Shown piece after piece: positions 1 to 5,628 of a DNA stretch of 16,056 nt (its first letter is position 1; every line of letters starts with the position of its first letter). Source of the DNA: Nocardioides sp. Its GTDB lineage: Bacteria; Actinomycetota; Actinomycetes; Propionibacteriales; Nocardioidaceae. The notes below the pieces were generated by a model that was not told where the DNA came from, searched no databases, and saw only the letters and a program-made list of their open reading frames with translations. The stretch lies in NCBI GenBank assembly GCA_031177735.1, contig JAPSKJ010000029.1, positions 1-16,056 on the forward strand, given 5' to 3'. The position numbers and the translations under genes are program-made.

Positions 1-2
1 CC

Positions 3-92
3 CAGCCCGGCGAGGTGGCCCGTCGGATCCGCGAGGCGATCGCCCGTGCGGCTGCGGCTCGGCACGCCGCAGGCCGGCGACCGTCGGCGTGA
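3..92 (+). CDS. C-terminal fragment of an unidentified protein (runs off left edge)
   Basis: The frame starting at base 3 reads through to a TGA at 90-92. It encodes an Ala/Arg-rich helix-like tail (GEVARRIREAIARAAAARHA followed by a short basic end). The residue pattern looks like a real terminal amphipathic helix, and it is the only one of the three forward frames that closes sensibly before the intergenic repeats. In many actinobacteria ftsQ precedes ftsZ, but this tail does not resemble the FtsQ C-terminus I know, so I do not name it. Only about 29 residues are visible, and a chance open frame cannot be excluded. Confidence 0.4.
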   Translation, partial: QPGEVARRIREAIARAAAARHAAGRRPSA

Positions 93-111
93 GCGCGGCC
101 GCCGGCGGCGT

Positions 112-165
112 ACTTCTCGGGCACTTCCTGCACTTCTCGGCCTTTGCAACGCCCGAGAAGTGCAG
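112..165. repeat. Direct plus inverted repeats of ACTTCTCGG; alternative hairpins upstream of ftsZ
   Basis: ACTTCTCGG occurs at 112-120 and again at 132-140, exactly 20 bp apart. Its reverse complement CCGAGAAGT lies at 153-161. The second copy forms a perfect 13-bp stem (128-140 with 153-165, 12-nt loop). The first copy can instead pair over 11 bp (112-122 with 151-161). The element therefore offers two mutually exclusive hairpins, or three copies of one half-site. It could be a terminator for the gene on the left, a dispersed REP-type element, or a protein-binding array. No run of T follows, so a classical intrinsic terminator is not obvious. Confidence 0.75.
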
Positions 166-166
166 C

Positions 167-188
167 AATCCCCGGTTAACCGGGGATT
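167..188. repeat. Perfect 22-bp palindrome
   Basis: The half-site AATCCCCGGTT (167-177) is followed with no spacer by its exact reverse complement (178-188), centred on GTTAAC. It begins one base after the hairpin at 112-165, so the two probably belong to one composite element. A gapless palindrome of this length suits binding by a dimeric protein better than an RNA hairpin, which would need a loop. Its role is unknown. Confidence 0.8.
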
Positions 189-259
189 CCGCCCGCCGCG
201 CCCGCGTGTCCTCCACGGTCGGGCGACTCCCGCTGCCTAATGTCATCACCACGACGAGG

Positions 260-297
260 TTGACATAACTATAACCCTCAGCCTGAGGGTCAGGGTT
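260..297 (+). promoter_or_regulatory. Likely ftsZ promoter/operator with a CCCTCAG-CTGAGGG palindrome
   Basis: A consensus-like TTGACA lies at 260-265 and TATAAC at 270-275. They are too close to each other to form one -35/-10 pair. They run into a near-perfect palindrome, ACCCTCAG-C-CTGAGGGT (274-290), followed by CAGGGTT (291-297), which partly repeats its right arm. From memory, similar TTGACATAACT plus CCTCA/TGAGG sequence lies upstream of ftsZ in other actinobacteria, which would suggest a conserved binding site, but I could not check this. The transcription start cannot be fixed from sequence. The leader to the GTG at 380 would be about 80-100 nt. Confidence 0.5.
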
Positions 298-379
298 GAG
301 AGACACACCGCGTCGCACAGACATCCAGCCCACAGGGCTGAGGCAAGACCGAGACACACCATCCGAAGGGGCGAGCACC

Positions 380-1624
380 GTGGGAGCTGCACAGAACTAC
401 CTGGCGATCATCAAGGTCGTCGGCATCGGTGGCGGCGGGGTGAACGCCGTCAACCGGATGATCGAGGTCGGCCTCAAGGGGGTCGAGTTCATCGCGATCA
501 ACACCGACGCGCAGGCGCTGCTGATGAGCGACGCCGACGTCAAGCTCGACATCGGTCGCGAGCTGACCCGTGGCCTGGGCGCGGGCGCCAACCCCGACGT
601 GGGTGCGCGCGCGGCCGAGGACCACATGGAGGAGATCGAGGAGGTCATCAAGGGCGCCGACATGGTGTTCGTGACCGCCGGCGAGGGCGGTGGCACCGGC
701 ACCGGCGGCGCGCCCGTCGTGGCACGGATCGCCCGCAGCCTCGGCGCGCTGACCATCGGCGTCGTGACCCGGCCGTTCTCCTTCGAGGGCCGTCGCCGCG
801 CGGCCTCCGCCGAGGAGGGCATCGCCCGCCTCCGCGAGGAGGTCGACACCCTCATCGTCATCCCCAACGACCGGCTGCTGTCGATCTCCGACCGCAACGT
901 CAGCGTCCTGGACGCCTTCAAGCAGGCCGACCAGGTCCTCCTGCAGGGTGTCTCCGGCATCACCGACCTGATCACCACTCCCGGCCTGATCAACGTCGAC
1001 TTCGCCGACGTCAAGGCCGTGATGAGCAACGCCGGCTCCGCCCTCATGGGCATCGGCTCGGCTCGCGGCGAGGACCGCGCGATCGCCGCCGCCGAGATGG
1101 CGGTCTCCAGCCCGCTGCTCGAGGCCAGCATCGACGGCGCCCACGGCGTGCTGCTCTCGATCGCCGGCGGCTCCGACCTCGGCATCTTCGAGATCAACTC
1201 CGCCGCAGCGATGGTCGCCGACGCGGTCCACCCCGAGGCCAACATCATCTTCGGCACGATCATCGACGACGCCCTCGGCGACGAGGTGCGCGTGACGGTC
1301 ATCGCCGCCGGCTTCGACGGTGGCCAGCCGAAGAAGCGGGAGACCCCGGCCTCCCGCCCGCAGCAGCAGTCCCAGGAGGACAACCGGTCGGTGCTCGCGG
1401 CGGCGGCCAGCCGTCGCGAGGAGCGCCCCTCGGTGACCCCTCAGAGCGCCGTGCAGGGACAGTCCGGCCGGCCGGCCGCCCAGCCGTACGGTCAGCCGCA
1501 GGCCCAGCCGGCCGCCCAGCCGCAGACCCAGCCGCAGGCCCAGCCCCAGCGTCCCGCCCCGTCGATCGCCCCGTCGATCACCGCGGACGACGACGAGCTG
1601 GACGTGCCCGACTTCCTGAAGTGA
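380..1624 (+). CDS. ftsZ: Cell division protein FtsZ
   Basis: FtsZ is the tubulin-like GTPase that polymerises into the cytokinetic ring. The 414-residue product has the N-terminal glycine loop GIGGGGVNAVNRM (about 15-27), the tubulin signature GGGTGTG (103-109) and the T7 synergy loop NVDFADV (205-211). A Pro/Gln-rich linker with QPQAQP-type repeats (about 350-400) leads to the conserved tail DVPDFLK, the docking site for SepF, which is encoded 1.5 kb downstream. I chose the GTG at 380 because AAGGGG (366-371) sits 8 nt upstream and the known N-terminus AQNYLA-IKVVGIGGGG begins just after it. The frame stays open back to a TTG at 296, but that extension lies in the leader and is not FtsZ-like. 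All catalytic parts are intact. Confidence 0.98.
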   Translation: MGAAQNYLAIIKVVGIGGGGVNAVNRMIEVGLKGVEFIAINTDAQALLMSDADVKLDIGRELTRGLGAGANPDVGARAAEDHMEEIEEVIKGADMVFVTAGEGGGTGTGGAPVVARIARSLGALTIGVVTRPFSFEGRRRAASAEEGIARLREEVDTLIVIPNDRLLSISDRNVSVLDAFKQADQVLLQGVSGITDLITTPGLINVDFADVKAVMSNAGSALMGIGSARGEDRAIAAAEMAVSSPLLEASIDGAHGVLLSIAGGSDLGIFEINSAAAMVADAVHPEANIIFGTIIDDALGDEVRVTVIAAGFDGGQPKKRETPASRPQQQSQEDNRSVLAAAASRREERPSVTPQSAVQGQSGRPAAQPYGQPQAQPAAQPQTQPQAQPQRPAPSIAPSITADDDELDVPDFLK

Positions 1625-1627
1625 CGC

Positions 1628-2344
1628 GTGTTCGCCTTCCGTGACGTCTGCGATCTCGGCCCGGGACACCCCCGGGTCGAGATCGCGTTCACCGACGGCT
1701 CGCTCGACCTGCAGGGCACCGTCGACAAGGTCGACGGCTTCACGCGAGCGCTGGCACGGGTGGAGGTCGAGACCGGGGTCACCTTCGCCCGGCTCGACCA
1801 GGTGCACGGTGACGGCGTCGTCGACGTCACCGAGCCGTGGGGCCCGGGCCCCCGTGACGCAGGGGAGGTGCCGGTCGGCGACGCCATGGTCACCACGCTG
1901 CGCGGCATCGGCCTGATGGTCCGGGTCGCCGACTGCGTGCCGGTCCTCCTCGCCGACCCCGTCCGAGGCGTTCTGGGCGCGGTCCACGCCGGCCGGCGGG
2001 GCGTCGCGCTCGGAGTACTTCCCCGCGCGGTCCAGCGGATGCGTGACCTCGGAGCCGGCGACATCCGCGCCTGGGTCGGACCCCACGTCTGCGGCGGGTG
2101 CTACGAAGTGCCCGCCGACCTCCGCGAGGAGGTCGCCGCGCTGGTGCCAGCCGCACGCGCCACCACCCGCTGGGGTACGCCGTCACTGGACCTCGGTGCC
2201 GGGGTGGCCGCCCAGCTGGCCGATGCGGAGGTGGCGGTCGTGCAGGTCGAGCGGTGCACCCTGGAGGAGCCCGGTCTCCACTCCCACCGCCGAGACGGAG
2301 CCGCATCCGGTCGGATGGCCGGCCTCGTCTGGACCGCCGCATGA
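1628..2344 (+). CDS. pgeF: PgeF/YfiH-family multicopper-like purine nucleoside phosphorylase (laccase domain)
   Basis: The 238-residue protein belongs to the YfiH/YlmD/PgeF (DUF152) family. Members cleave purine nucleosides phosphorolytically and deaminate adenosine in vitro; E. coli YfiH has been linked to fidelity of peptidoglycan peptide composition. The expected zinc ligands are visible: QVHG with H60, ADC with C103, and VHAG with H120. The GPHVCGGCYEVP loop (about 151-162) and the C-terminal HSHRRDG block (218-224) are also present. It starts with GTG 3 nt after the ftsZ stop and ends in an ATGA overlap with the next gene, so it is almost certainly co-transcribed with ftsZ. No strong Shine-Dalgarno sequence is seen, consistent with coupling to ftsZ translation. 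Confidence 0.93.
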   Translation: MFAFRDVCDLGPGHPRVEIAFTDGSLDLQGTVDKVDGFTRALARVEVETGVTFARLDQVHGDGVVDVTEPWGPGPRDAGEVPVGDAMVTTLRGIGLMVRVADCVPVLLADPVRGVLGAVHAGRRGVALGVLPRAVQRMRDLGAGDIRAWVGPHVCGGCYEVPADLREEVAALVPAARATTRWGTPSLDLGAGVAAQLADAEVAVVQVERCTLEEPGLHSHRRDGAASGRMAGLVWTAA

Positions 2345-3039
2345 GCCGCCGCGAGGAGATCGCCGGCAACCTCGCCCAGGTGCGCGAGCGGATCGCCCGC
2401 GCCTGCGAGGCGTCCGGCCGCGCCGCCGGCGACGTCGGCCTGGTCGTCGTCACCAAGTTCTTCCCGGCCTCCGACGTCCGTGTCCTCGCCGACCTCGGCG
2501 TCACCGACGTCGGCGAGAACCGCCACCAGGAGGCGGAGGCCAAGGCCGCGGAGTGCGCCGACGCGGAGCTGCGCTGGCACTTCATCGGCGTGCTGCAGAG
2601 CAACAAGGCCGCCGCGGTGGCGCACTACGCCGACGTGGTCGAGTCCGTCGACCGCGCCAAGCTGATCGGCCCGCTCTCGCGCGGAGCCCAGGAGCGGGGC
2701 CGGCCGGTCGACGTCCTCCTCCAGGTGAGCCTCGATCCGCCGGGCAGCGACCACCGCGCGGGCGTCGCTCCCGACCGACTGCTCGACCTGGCCGAGCAGG
2801 TCGCTGGCGCCGAGGGTCTCGCCCTGCGTGGGCTGATGGCCGTCGCGCCGCTCGGCGAGGACCCGGCGGTGGCGTTCGCCCGGCTCGCCGACATCCGCCT
2901 CGGCTTCCTCCAGGAGCACCCCCAAGCGACCCGGCTCTCGGCCGGGATGAGCGGAGACCTCGAGCAGGCGATCGCCGCCGGCGCGACACACGTGCGCGTC
3001 GGCTCCGCGGTCCTCGGTTCGAGGCCCCCGGTCCATTAA
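2341..3039 (+). CDS. YggS/PROSC-type pyridoxal 5'-phosphate homeostasis protein
   Basis: This 232-residue protein is a single-domain alanine-racemase-like barrel of the YggS/YBL036C family. Members bind PLP and buffer its supply rather than catalyse a known main reaction. Visible blocks are the Schiff-base lysine in VVVTKFFP (K39), GENRHQEA (58-65), HFIGVLQSNK (80-89), and the phosphate-binding region SAGMSGDLEQAI...VRVGSAVLG (about 200-226). The length is normal for the family. The ATG overlaps the pgeF stop as ATGA, giving tight coupling. This position between pgeF and sepF is standard in actinobacterial and many Gram-positive division clusters, though no direct role in division follows from it. 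Confidence 0.95.
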   Translation: MSRREEIAGNLAQVRERIARACEASGRAAGDVGLVVVTKFFPASDVRVLADLGVTDVGENRHQEAEAKAAECADAELRWHFIGVLQSNKAAAVAHYADVVESVDRAKLIGPLSRGAQERGRPVDVLLQVSLDPPGSDHRAGVAPDRLLDLAEQVAGAEGLALRGLMAVAPLGEDPAVAFARLADIRLGFLQEHPQATRLSAGMSGDLEQAIAAGATHVRVGSAVLGSRPPVH

Positions 3040-3074
3040 TGTCCTGATCAGTTGGCCCGAAGAAAGGCACAGTC

Positions 3075-3581
3075 ATGAGCGGCGCGATGCGCAGGATCGG
3101 TGAGTACCTCGGCCTGCTCGAGGACACCGGCCGGTACGACGACGAGTACGGCGAGTACGACGACCAGGAGACGCAGGTGGCGGCTCCCGCCGCTGCGCGC
3201 AGCCAGCGTGTGCGCGAGGCGCGCCCCGCCCCGGTCGCGGACCTGTCCGAGCGGCGCCGCCCGGCTCCGGTCGCGGCTGCGCCCGTCCCGTCGGTGGCCG
3301 AGCTCTCCCGGATCGTCACGCTCCACCCGACGACCTACAACGAGGCGCGCGCGATCGGGGAGAACTACCGCGACGGCACCCCCGTGATCATGAACCTCTC
3401 CGAGATGGACGACGCCGACGCCAAGCGGCTGGTCGACTTCGCCGCCGGCCTCATCTTCGCCACGCGCGGCAACATCGAGCGGATCACCAACAAGGTCTTC
3501 CTGCTCTCCCCGCCGAACGTTTCGGTCACCGCTGAGGACAAGGCCCGCATCGCCGAGGGCGGGTTCTTCAACCAGAGCTGA
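3075..3581 (+). CDS. sepF: Cell division protein SepF
   Basis: SepF (168 aa) anchors FtsZ to the membrane and is the main FtsZ tether in actinobacteria, which lack FtsA. The layout is typical. A short amphipathic membrane-targeting helix lies at the N-terminus (about 1-16, MRRIGEYLGLLED), then an acidic Tyr/Asp stretch (about 17-32), then a disordered Arg/Ala/Pro linker (about 35-75). The folded beta/alpha dimer domain follows at about 78-160 (TLHPTTYNEARAIGENYRDG, GLIFATRGNIERITNKVFLLSP). AGAAAGG just upstream gives a ribosome site for the ATG at 3075. An ATG four codons further in is possible but would trim the helix. It lies 35 nt after the PLP-protein gene, so it is probably in the same transcript. 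Confidence 0.96.
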   Translation: MSGAMRRIGEYLGLLEDTGRYDDEYGEYDDQETQVAAPAAARSQRVREARPAPVADLSERRRPAPVAAAPVPSVAELSRIVTLHPTTYNEARAIGENYRDGTPVIMNLSEMDDADAKRLVDFAAGLIFATRGNIERITNKVFLLSPPNVSVTAEDKARIAEGGFFNQS

Positions 3582-3614
3582 GGGGGCGGTCGGCAGGCGC
3601 TGGGTCGCACTCCG

Positions 3615-3620
3615 TAGGGT
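3615..3620 (+). promoter_or_regulatory. Putative -10 element (TAGGGT) giving a near-leaderless yggT mRNA
   Basis: TAGGGT fits the actinobacterial TANNNT -10 consensus and lies 8 nt before the yggT ATG, so a transcript would begin at or within a couple of bases of the start codon. No good Shine-Dalgarno sequence precedes yggT, which supports the idea. No clear -35 is seen. Confidence 0.4.
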
Positions 3621-3628
3621 TCTGGGCC

Positions 3629-3922
3629 ATGGAGGTAGTCGGGCGCGTCATCGACGTGCTGCTGTGGGTGTTCATCGGCCTGCTGTGGGTCCGCTTCGTG
3701 GTCGACTGGGTGCAGGTCTTCGCCCGGTCGTGGAGCCCCAAGGGTGCCCTCCTGGTGCTGCTCGAGATCGTCTACAGCGTCACCGATCCGCCCATCAAGG
3801 CGGTCCGTCGGATCATTCCGCCGGTGCGCATCGGCAGCATCGCGCTCGACCTGGGCTTCATCATCGTGCTGCTCGCCGCGTACCTGCTGCGCTACGTCAA
3901 CGCCATGGTGTTCCTGTCCTGA
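3629..3922 (+). CDS. YggT-family integral membrane protein
   Basis: This 97-residue protein has two hydrophobic segments (about 6-28 and 71-93). They flank the family signature TDPPIKAVRRIIPP (about 53-66) and the following RIGSIALDLGFI stretch. YggT/YlmG proteins are small membrane proteins of the division cluster. Homologues affect septum or nucleoid organisation in some bacteria and plastids, but no biochemical activity is established. Its place between sepF and divIVA is the usual one. Length and motif are normal. The start is supported by the onset of the first hydrophobic helix, and translation may be leaderless (see the -10 element at 3615). Confidence 0.92.
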   Translation: MEVVGRVIDVLLWVFIGLLWVRFVVDWVQVFARSWSPKGALLVLLEIVYSVTDPPIKAVRRIIPPVRIGSIALDLGFIIVLLAAYLLRYVNAMVFLS

Positions 3923-3927
3923 CCAGC

Positions 3928-3952
3928 GCATCCTCGGCACCTCCACGGATGC
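3928..3952 (+). terminator. Weak inverted repeat after yggT
   Basis: GCATCC (3928-3933) and GGATGC (3947-3952) form a 6-bp stem with a 13-nt loop just after the yggT stop. There is no T-run. It could attenuate read-through towards divIVA, but the arms are short enough to be chance. Confidence 0.2.
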
Positions 3953-4004
3953 CGCTCCCGGTGTCACCAGCGTTGCCGCCGGTCCCACCAGTCCCGGCAG
4001 GCGC

Positions 4005-4010
4005 TAGAGT
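4005..4010 (+). promoter_or_regulatory. Putative divIVA -10 element (TAGAGT)
   Basis: TAGAGT matches TANNNT and lies about 65 nt before the divIVA start, in the 150-bp gap after yggT. No convincing -35 hexamer is found at 16-18 nt upstream. A tandem 8-bp repeat (CCGCAGTA twice, 4023-4038) follows in the leader. A separate promoter for divIVA would fit its high expression in actinobacteria. Confidence 0.4.
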
Positions 4011-4075
4011 TCCAACTCAGCACCGCAGTACCGCAGTACCTGTCTGTCACAACCGAGCAATGAATGGGTGAGGTC

Positions 4076-4813
4076 ATGCCGTTGACGCCAGAGGACGTGA
4101 GCAACAAGCGCTTTACTCCCGTCCGGCTCCGCGAGGGCTACGACATGGGTGAGGTGGACCAGTTCCTCGATGAGGTCGAGGCTGAGCTCGCCCGGCTCAC
4201 CAAGGAGAACGACGACCTGCGCGCGAAGCTCGCTGCCGCGCAGGGCGCCGCAGGTGAGCAGAAGTCCTTCGCTCCTCCGGCACCGGAGCCGGTCGTCCAG
4301 CAGCCCGTCCCGGCACCCGTCGCCGCCGCGCCGGCCGCGGGTGGCGTCGAGACGATCCGGGTCGAGACCGTGCCGGAGGCCTCCAACGCCGCCGCGCGTC
4401 TCCTCGAGATCGCGACCCGCAACGCCGACGAGCTGGTCGACGGCGCCAAGAACGAGGCCGACAAGATCATCGGCGAGGCCCGCACCAAGGCCGAGCGTCT
4501 CGAGGCGGAGGCGACCGCCAAGGCCGAGCGCCTCGAGTCCGACGCCCGCACCCGTGCGCAGATGCTCGACAGCGAGACCGCTGAGCGTCGCCAGCAGATG
4601 TTCGGCGACCTCGAGAAGGAGCGCGACAAGCTCGCCAGCGAGGTCGAGACGCTCCGCTCCTTCGAGCGTGAGTACCGCTCCCGCCTGAAGAGCTACTTCA
4701 CCCAGCAGCTGGACGCGCTCAACAGCATGGGCGAGGCCGAGGGCACCGTCGGCAGCGACACCCCGCAGGCACCCAAGCGGCTCCGCTCGATCCTGGGTGA
4801 CGAGGAGGGCTGA
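4076..4813 (+). CDS. divIVA: DivIVA / Wag31 polar growth and septum-site protein
   Basis: The 245-residue coiled-coil scaffold marks negatively curved membrane at poles and septa and recruits the elongation machinery in actinobacteria. The N-terminal lipid-binding domain is clear: MPLTPEDVSNKRFTPVRLRE, GYDMGEVDQFLDEVEAEL and a first coiled coil (about 1-55). A Pro/Ala/Val-rich linker (about 62-90) separates it from a long C-terminal coiled coil with charged heptads (about 95-215) and a short tail ending LRSILGDEEG. I place the start at the ATG at 4076, because the family begins MPLTPEDV. An in-frame ATG at 4064 would add four residues (MGEV). GGTGAGG lies close upstream (4067-4073) with an unusually short spacer, so the upstream start cannot be fully excluded. 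Confidence 0.95.
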   Translation: MPLTPEDVSNKRFTPVRLREGYDMGEVDQFLDEVEAELARLTKENDDLRAKLAAAQGAAGEQKSFAPPAPEPVVQQPVPAPVAAAPAAGGVETIRVETVPEASNAAARLLEIATRNADELVDGAKNEADKIIGEARTKAERLEAEATAKAERLESDARTRAQMLDSETAERRQQMFGDLEKERDKLASEVETLRSFEREYRSRLKSYFTQQLDALNSMGEAEGTVGSDTPQAPKRLRSILGDEEG

Positions 4814-4870
4814 GCCCTCCCTGGCTCCGCCGAGGAGCCTGCGGTTCCGTCACCGCTGACCTGACGCCAC

Positions 4871-4907
4871 AGACCCGGCCGGTCCCCTCGTGGGGCCGGC
4901 CGGGTCT
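4871..4907 (+). terminator. Strong GC-rich hairpin after divIVA
   Basis: A 16-bp stem (4871-4886 with 4892-4907) contains one G-T wobble and a 5-nt loop. It begins 58 nt after the divIVA stop and ends before the next promoter. It lacks a U-tract, as is common for actinobacterial hairpin terminators. It cleanly separates the division genes from the next transcription unit. Confidence 0.75.
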
Positions 4908-4926
4908 CGTTCACCGGAGAAGTCGG

Positions 4927-4955
4927 TTGAGCGCGCCCGCCCGGGCGGCTACTCT
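4927..4955 (+). promoter_or_regulatory. Promoter of the dksA-like/lspA/rluD operon
   Basis: TTGAGC (4927-4932) and TACTCT (4950-4955) are separated by exactly 17 bp and lie between the divIVA terminator and the DksA-like gene. The predicted start near 4962 leaves a leader of about 50 nt that ends in the strong AGGAGG ribosome site. This is the best -35/-10 pair in the window. Confidence 0.65.
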
Positions 4956-5001
4956 CCCGGCACGCTGCGCCGACCGTCCGGACGGCACGGCGCCCCTCTC
5001 C

Positions 5002-5007
5002 AGGAGG
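5002..5007 (+). promoter_or_regulatory. AGGAGG ribosome site that fixes the DksA-like start
   Basis: A perfect AGGAGG sits 6 nt before the ATG at 5014. The same frame stays open to a TTG at 4927, but that overlaps the -35 box, so 5014 is the start. Confidence 0.8.
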
Positions 5008-5013
5008 CCCTCG

Positions 5014-5628
5014 ATGGCTCGCAGCACCCGCCCCTCCCTGGCCGACCAGGCGCCGGAGGATGCCCCGGCCACGAAGCTCGTCGCCGAGAAGACCCCCGCT
5101 GCCGAGCCTCTTGCGGCGACCCGTCACACTTCCTCCAGCATCTCCGCCCGTCAGTCCCCCCAAGCGGCCGTCCAGGCCGTCGCGAAGAAAGCGAGCGCCG
5201 TGGCCAAGAAGTCAGCCCCCGCCGAGACGTTGGCCACCGCCCTGGTCGTCAAGGAGGACGAGGATGCGTGGACCGAGGAGGAGCTGAGCGAGGTCCTGAC
5301 CGAGCTCAAGGCGCAGATGGAGCACAGCGTCGCCGTGCTGGCGGAGCAGGAGATCGAGCTGTCGGGCCTCATGCGCGACTCCGGTGACGGTGCCGGTCAG
5401 GACCAGGCCGACATGGGGTCGACCACCTTCGAGCGCGACTACGAGCTGACGGTCGTCAACAGCGAGCGCGACAAGCTCGCCCAGATCGAGCGTGCCCTCT
5501 CCCGCATCGACGACGGCACCTACGGCGTCTGCGAGTCCTGCGGCCAGCCGATCGGCAAGATGCGGCTGATGGCTTTTCCGCGTGCGACACTCTGCATGAC
5601 ATGCAAGCAGCGCGAGGAACGTCGCTGA
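5014..5628 (+). CDS. DksA/TraR-type C4 zinc-finger protein with a Lys/Ala-rich N-terminal tail
   Basis: The 204-residue protein has two parts. Residues 1-80 are low-complexity, rich in Ala, Ser, Pro and Lys (AVAKKASAVAKKSAPAE around 55-71), resembling the basic tails of histone-like proteins. Residues 85-204 form a DksA/TraR-like module: a coiled-coil hairpin (about 87-165) with an Asp-rich tip (around 122-133, DSGDGAGQDQAD), then a zinc finger with C173, C176, C194 and C197 (CESCGQPIGKMRLM...LCMTC). DksA relatives insert a coiled coil into the RNA polymerase secondary channel, but many actinobacterial homologues have no proven role. It leads the operon and its stop overlaps the start region of lspA. 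Confidence 0.88.
   Translation: MARSTRPSLADQAPEDAPATKLVAEKTPAAEPLAATRHTSSSISARQSPQAAVQAVAKKASAVAKKSAPAETLATALVVKEDEDAWTEEELSEVLTELKAQMEHSVAVLAEQEIELSGLMRDSGDGAGQDQADMGSTTFERDYELTVVNSERDKLAQIERALSRIDDGTYGVCESCGQPIGKMRLMAFPRATLCMTCKQREERR

Noticed and set aside
111..165. CRISPR-like repeat array
   Set aside because: The repeats are 9-13 bp with irregular spacing and no spacers of constant length, and no cas genes are near.
296..379. Upstream TTG start for FtsZ adding 28 residues
   Set aside because: The extension is not FtsZ-like and overlaps the promoter palindrome, while the GTG at 380 has a ribosome site and the expected N-terminus.
290..2086. 598-codon minus-strand open frame opposite ftsZ and pgeF
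   Set aside because: It is an antisense shadow with low-complexity composition; ftsZ and pgeF on the plus strand carry all expected motifs.
2043..3047. 334-codon plus-strand frame across pgeF and yggS
   Set aside because: It is an Arg/Pro-rich shadow. The two real genes are complete and overlap as ATGA.
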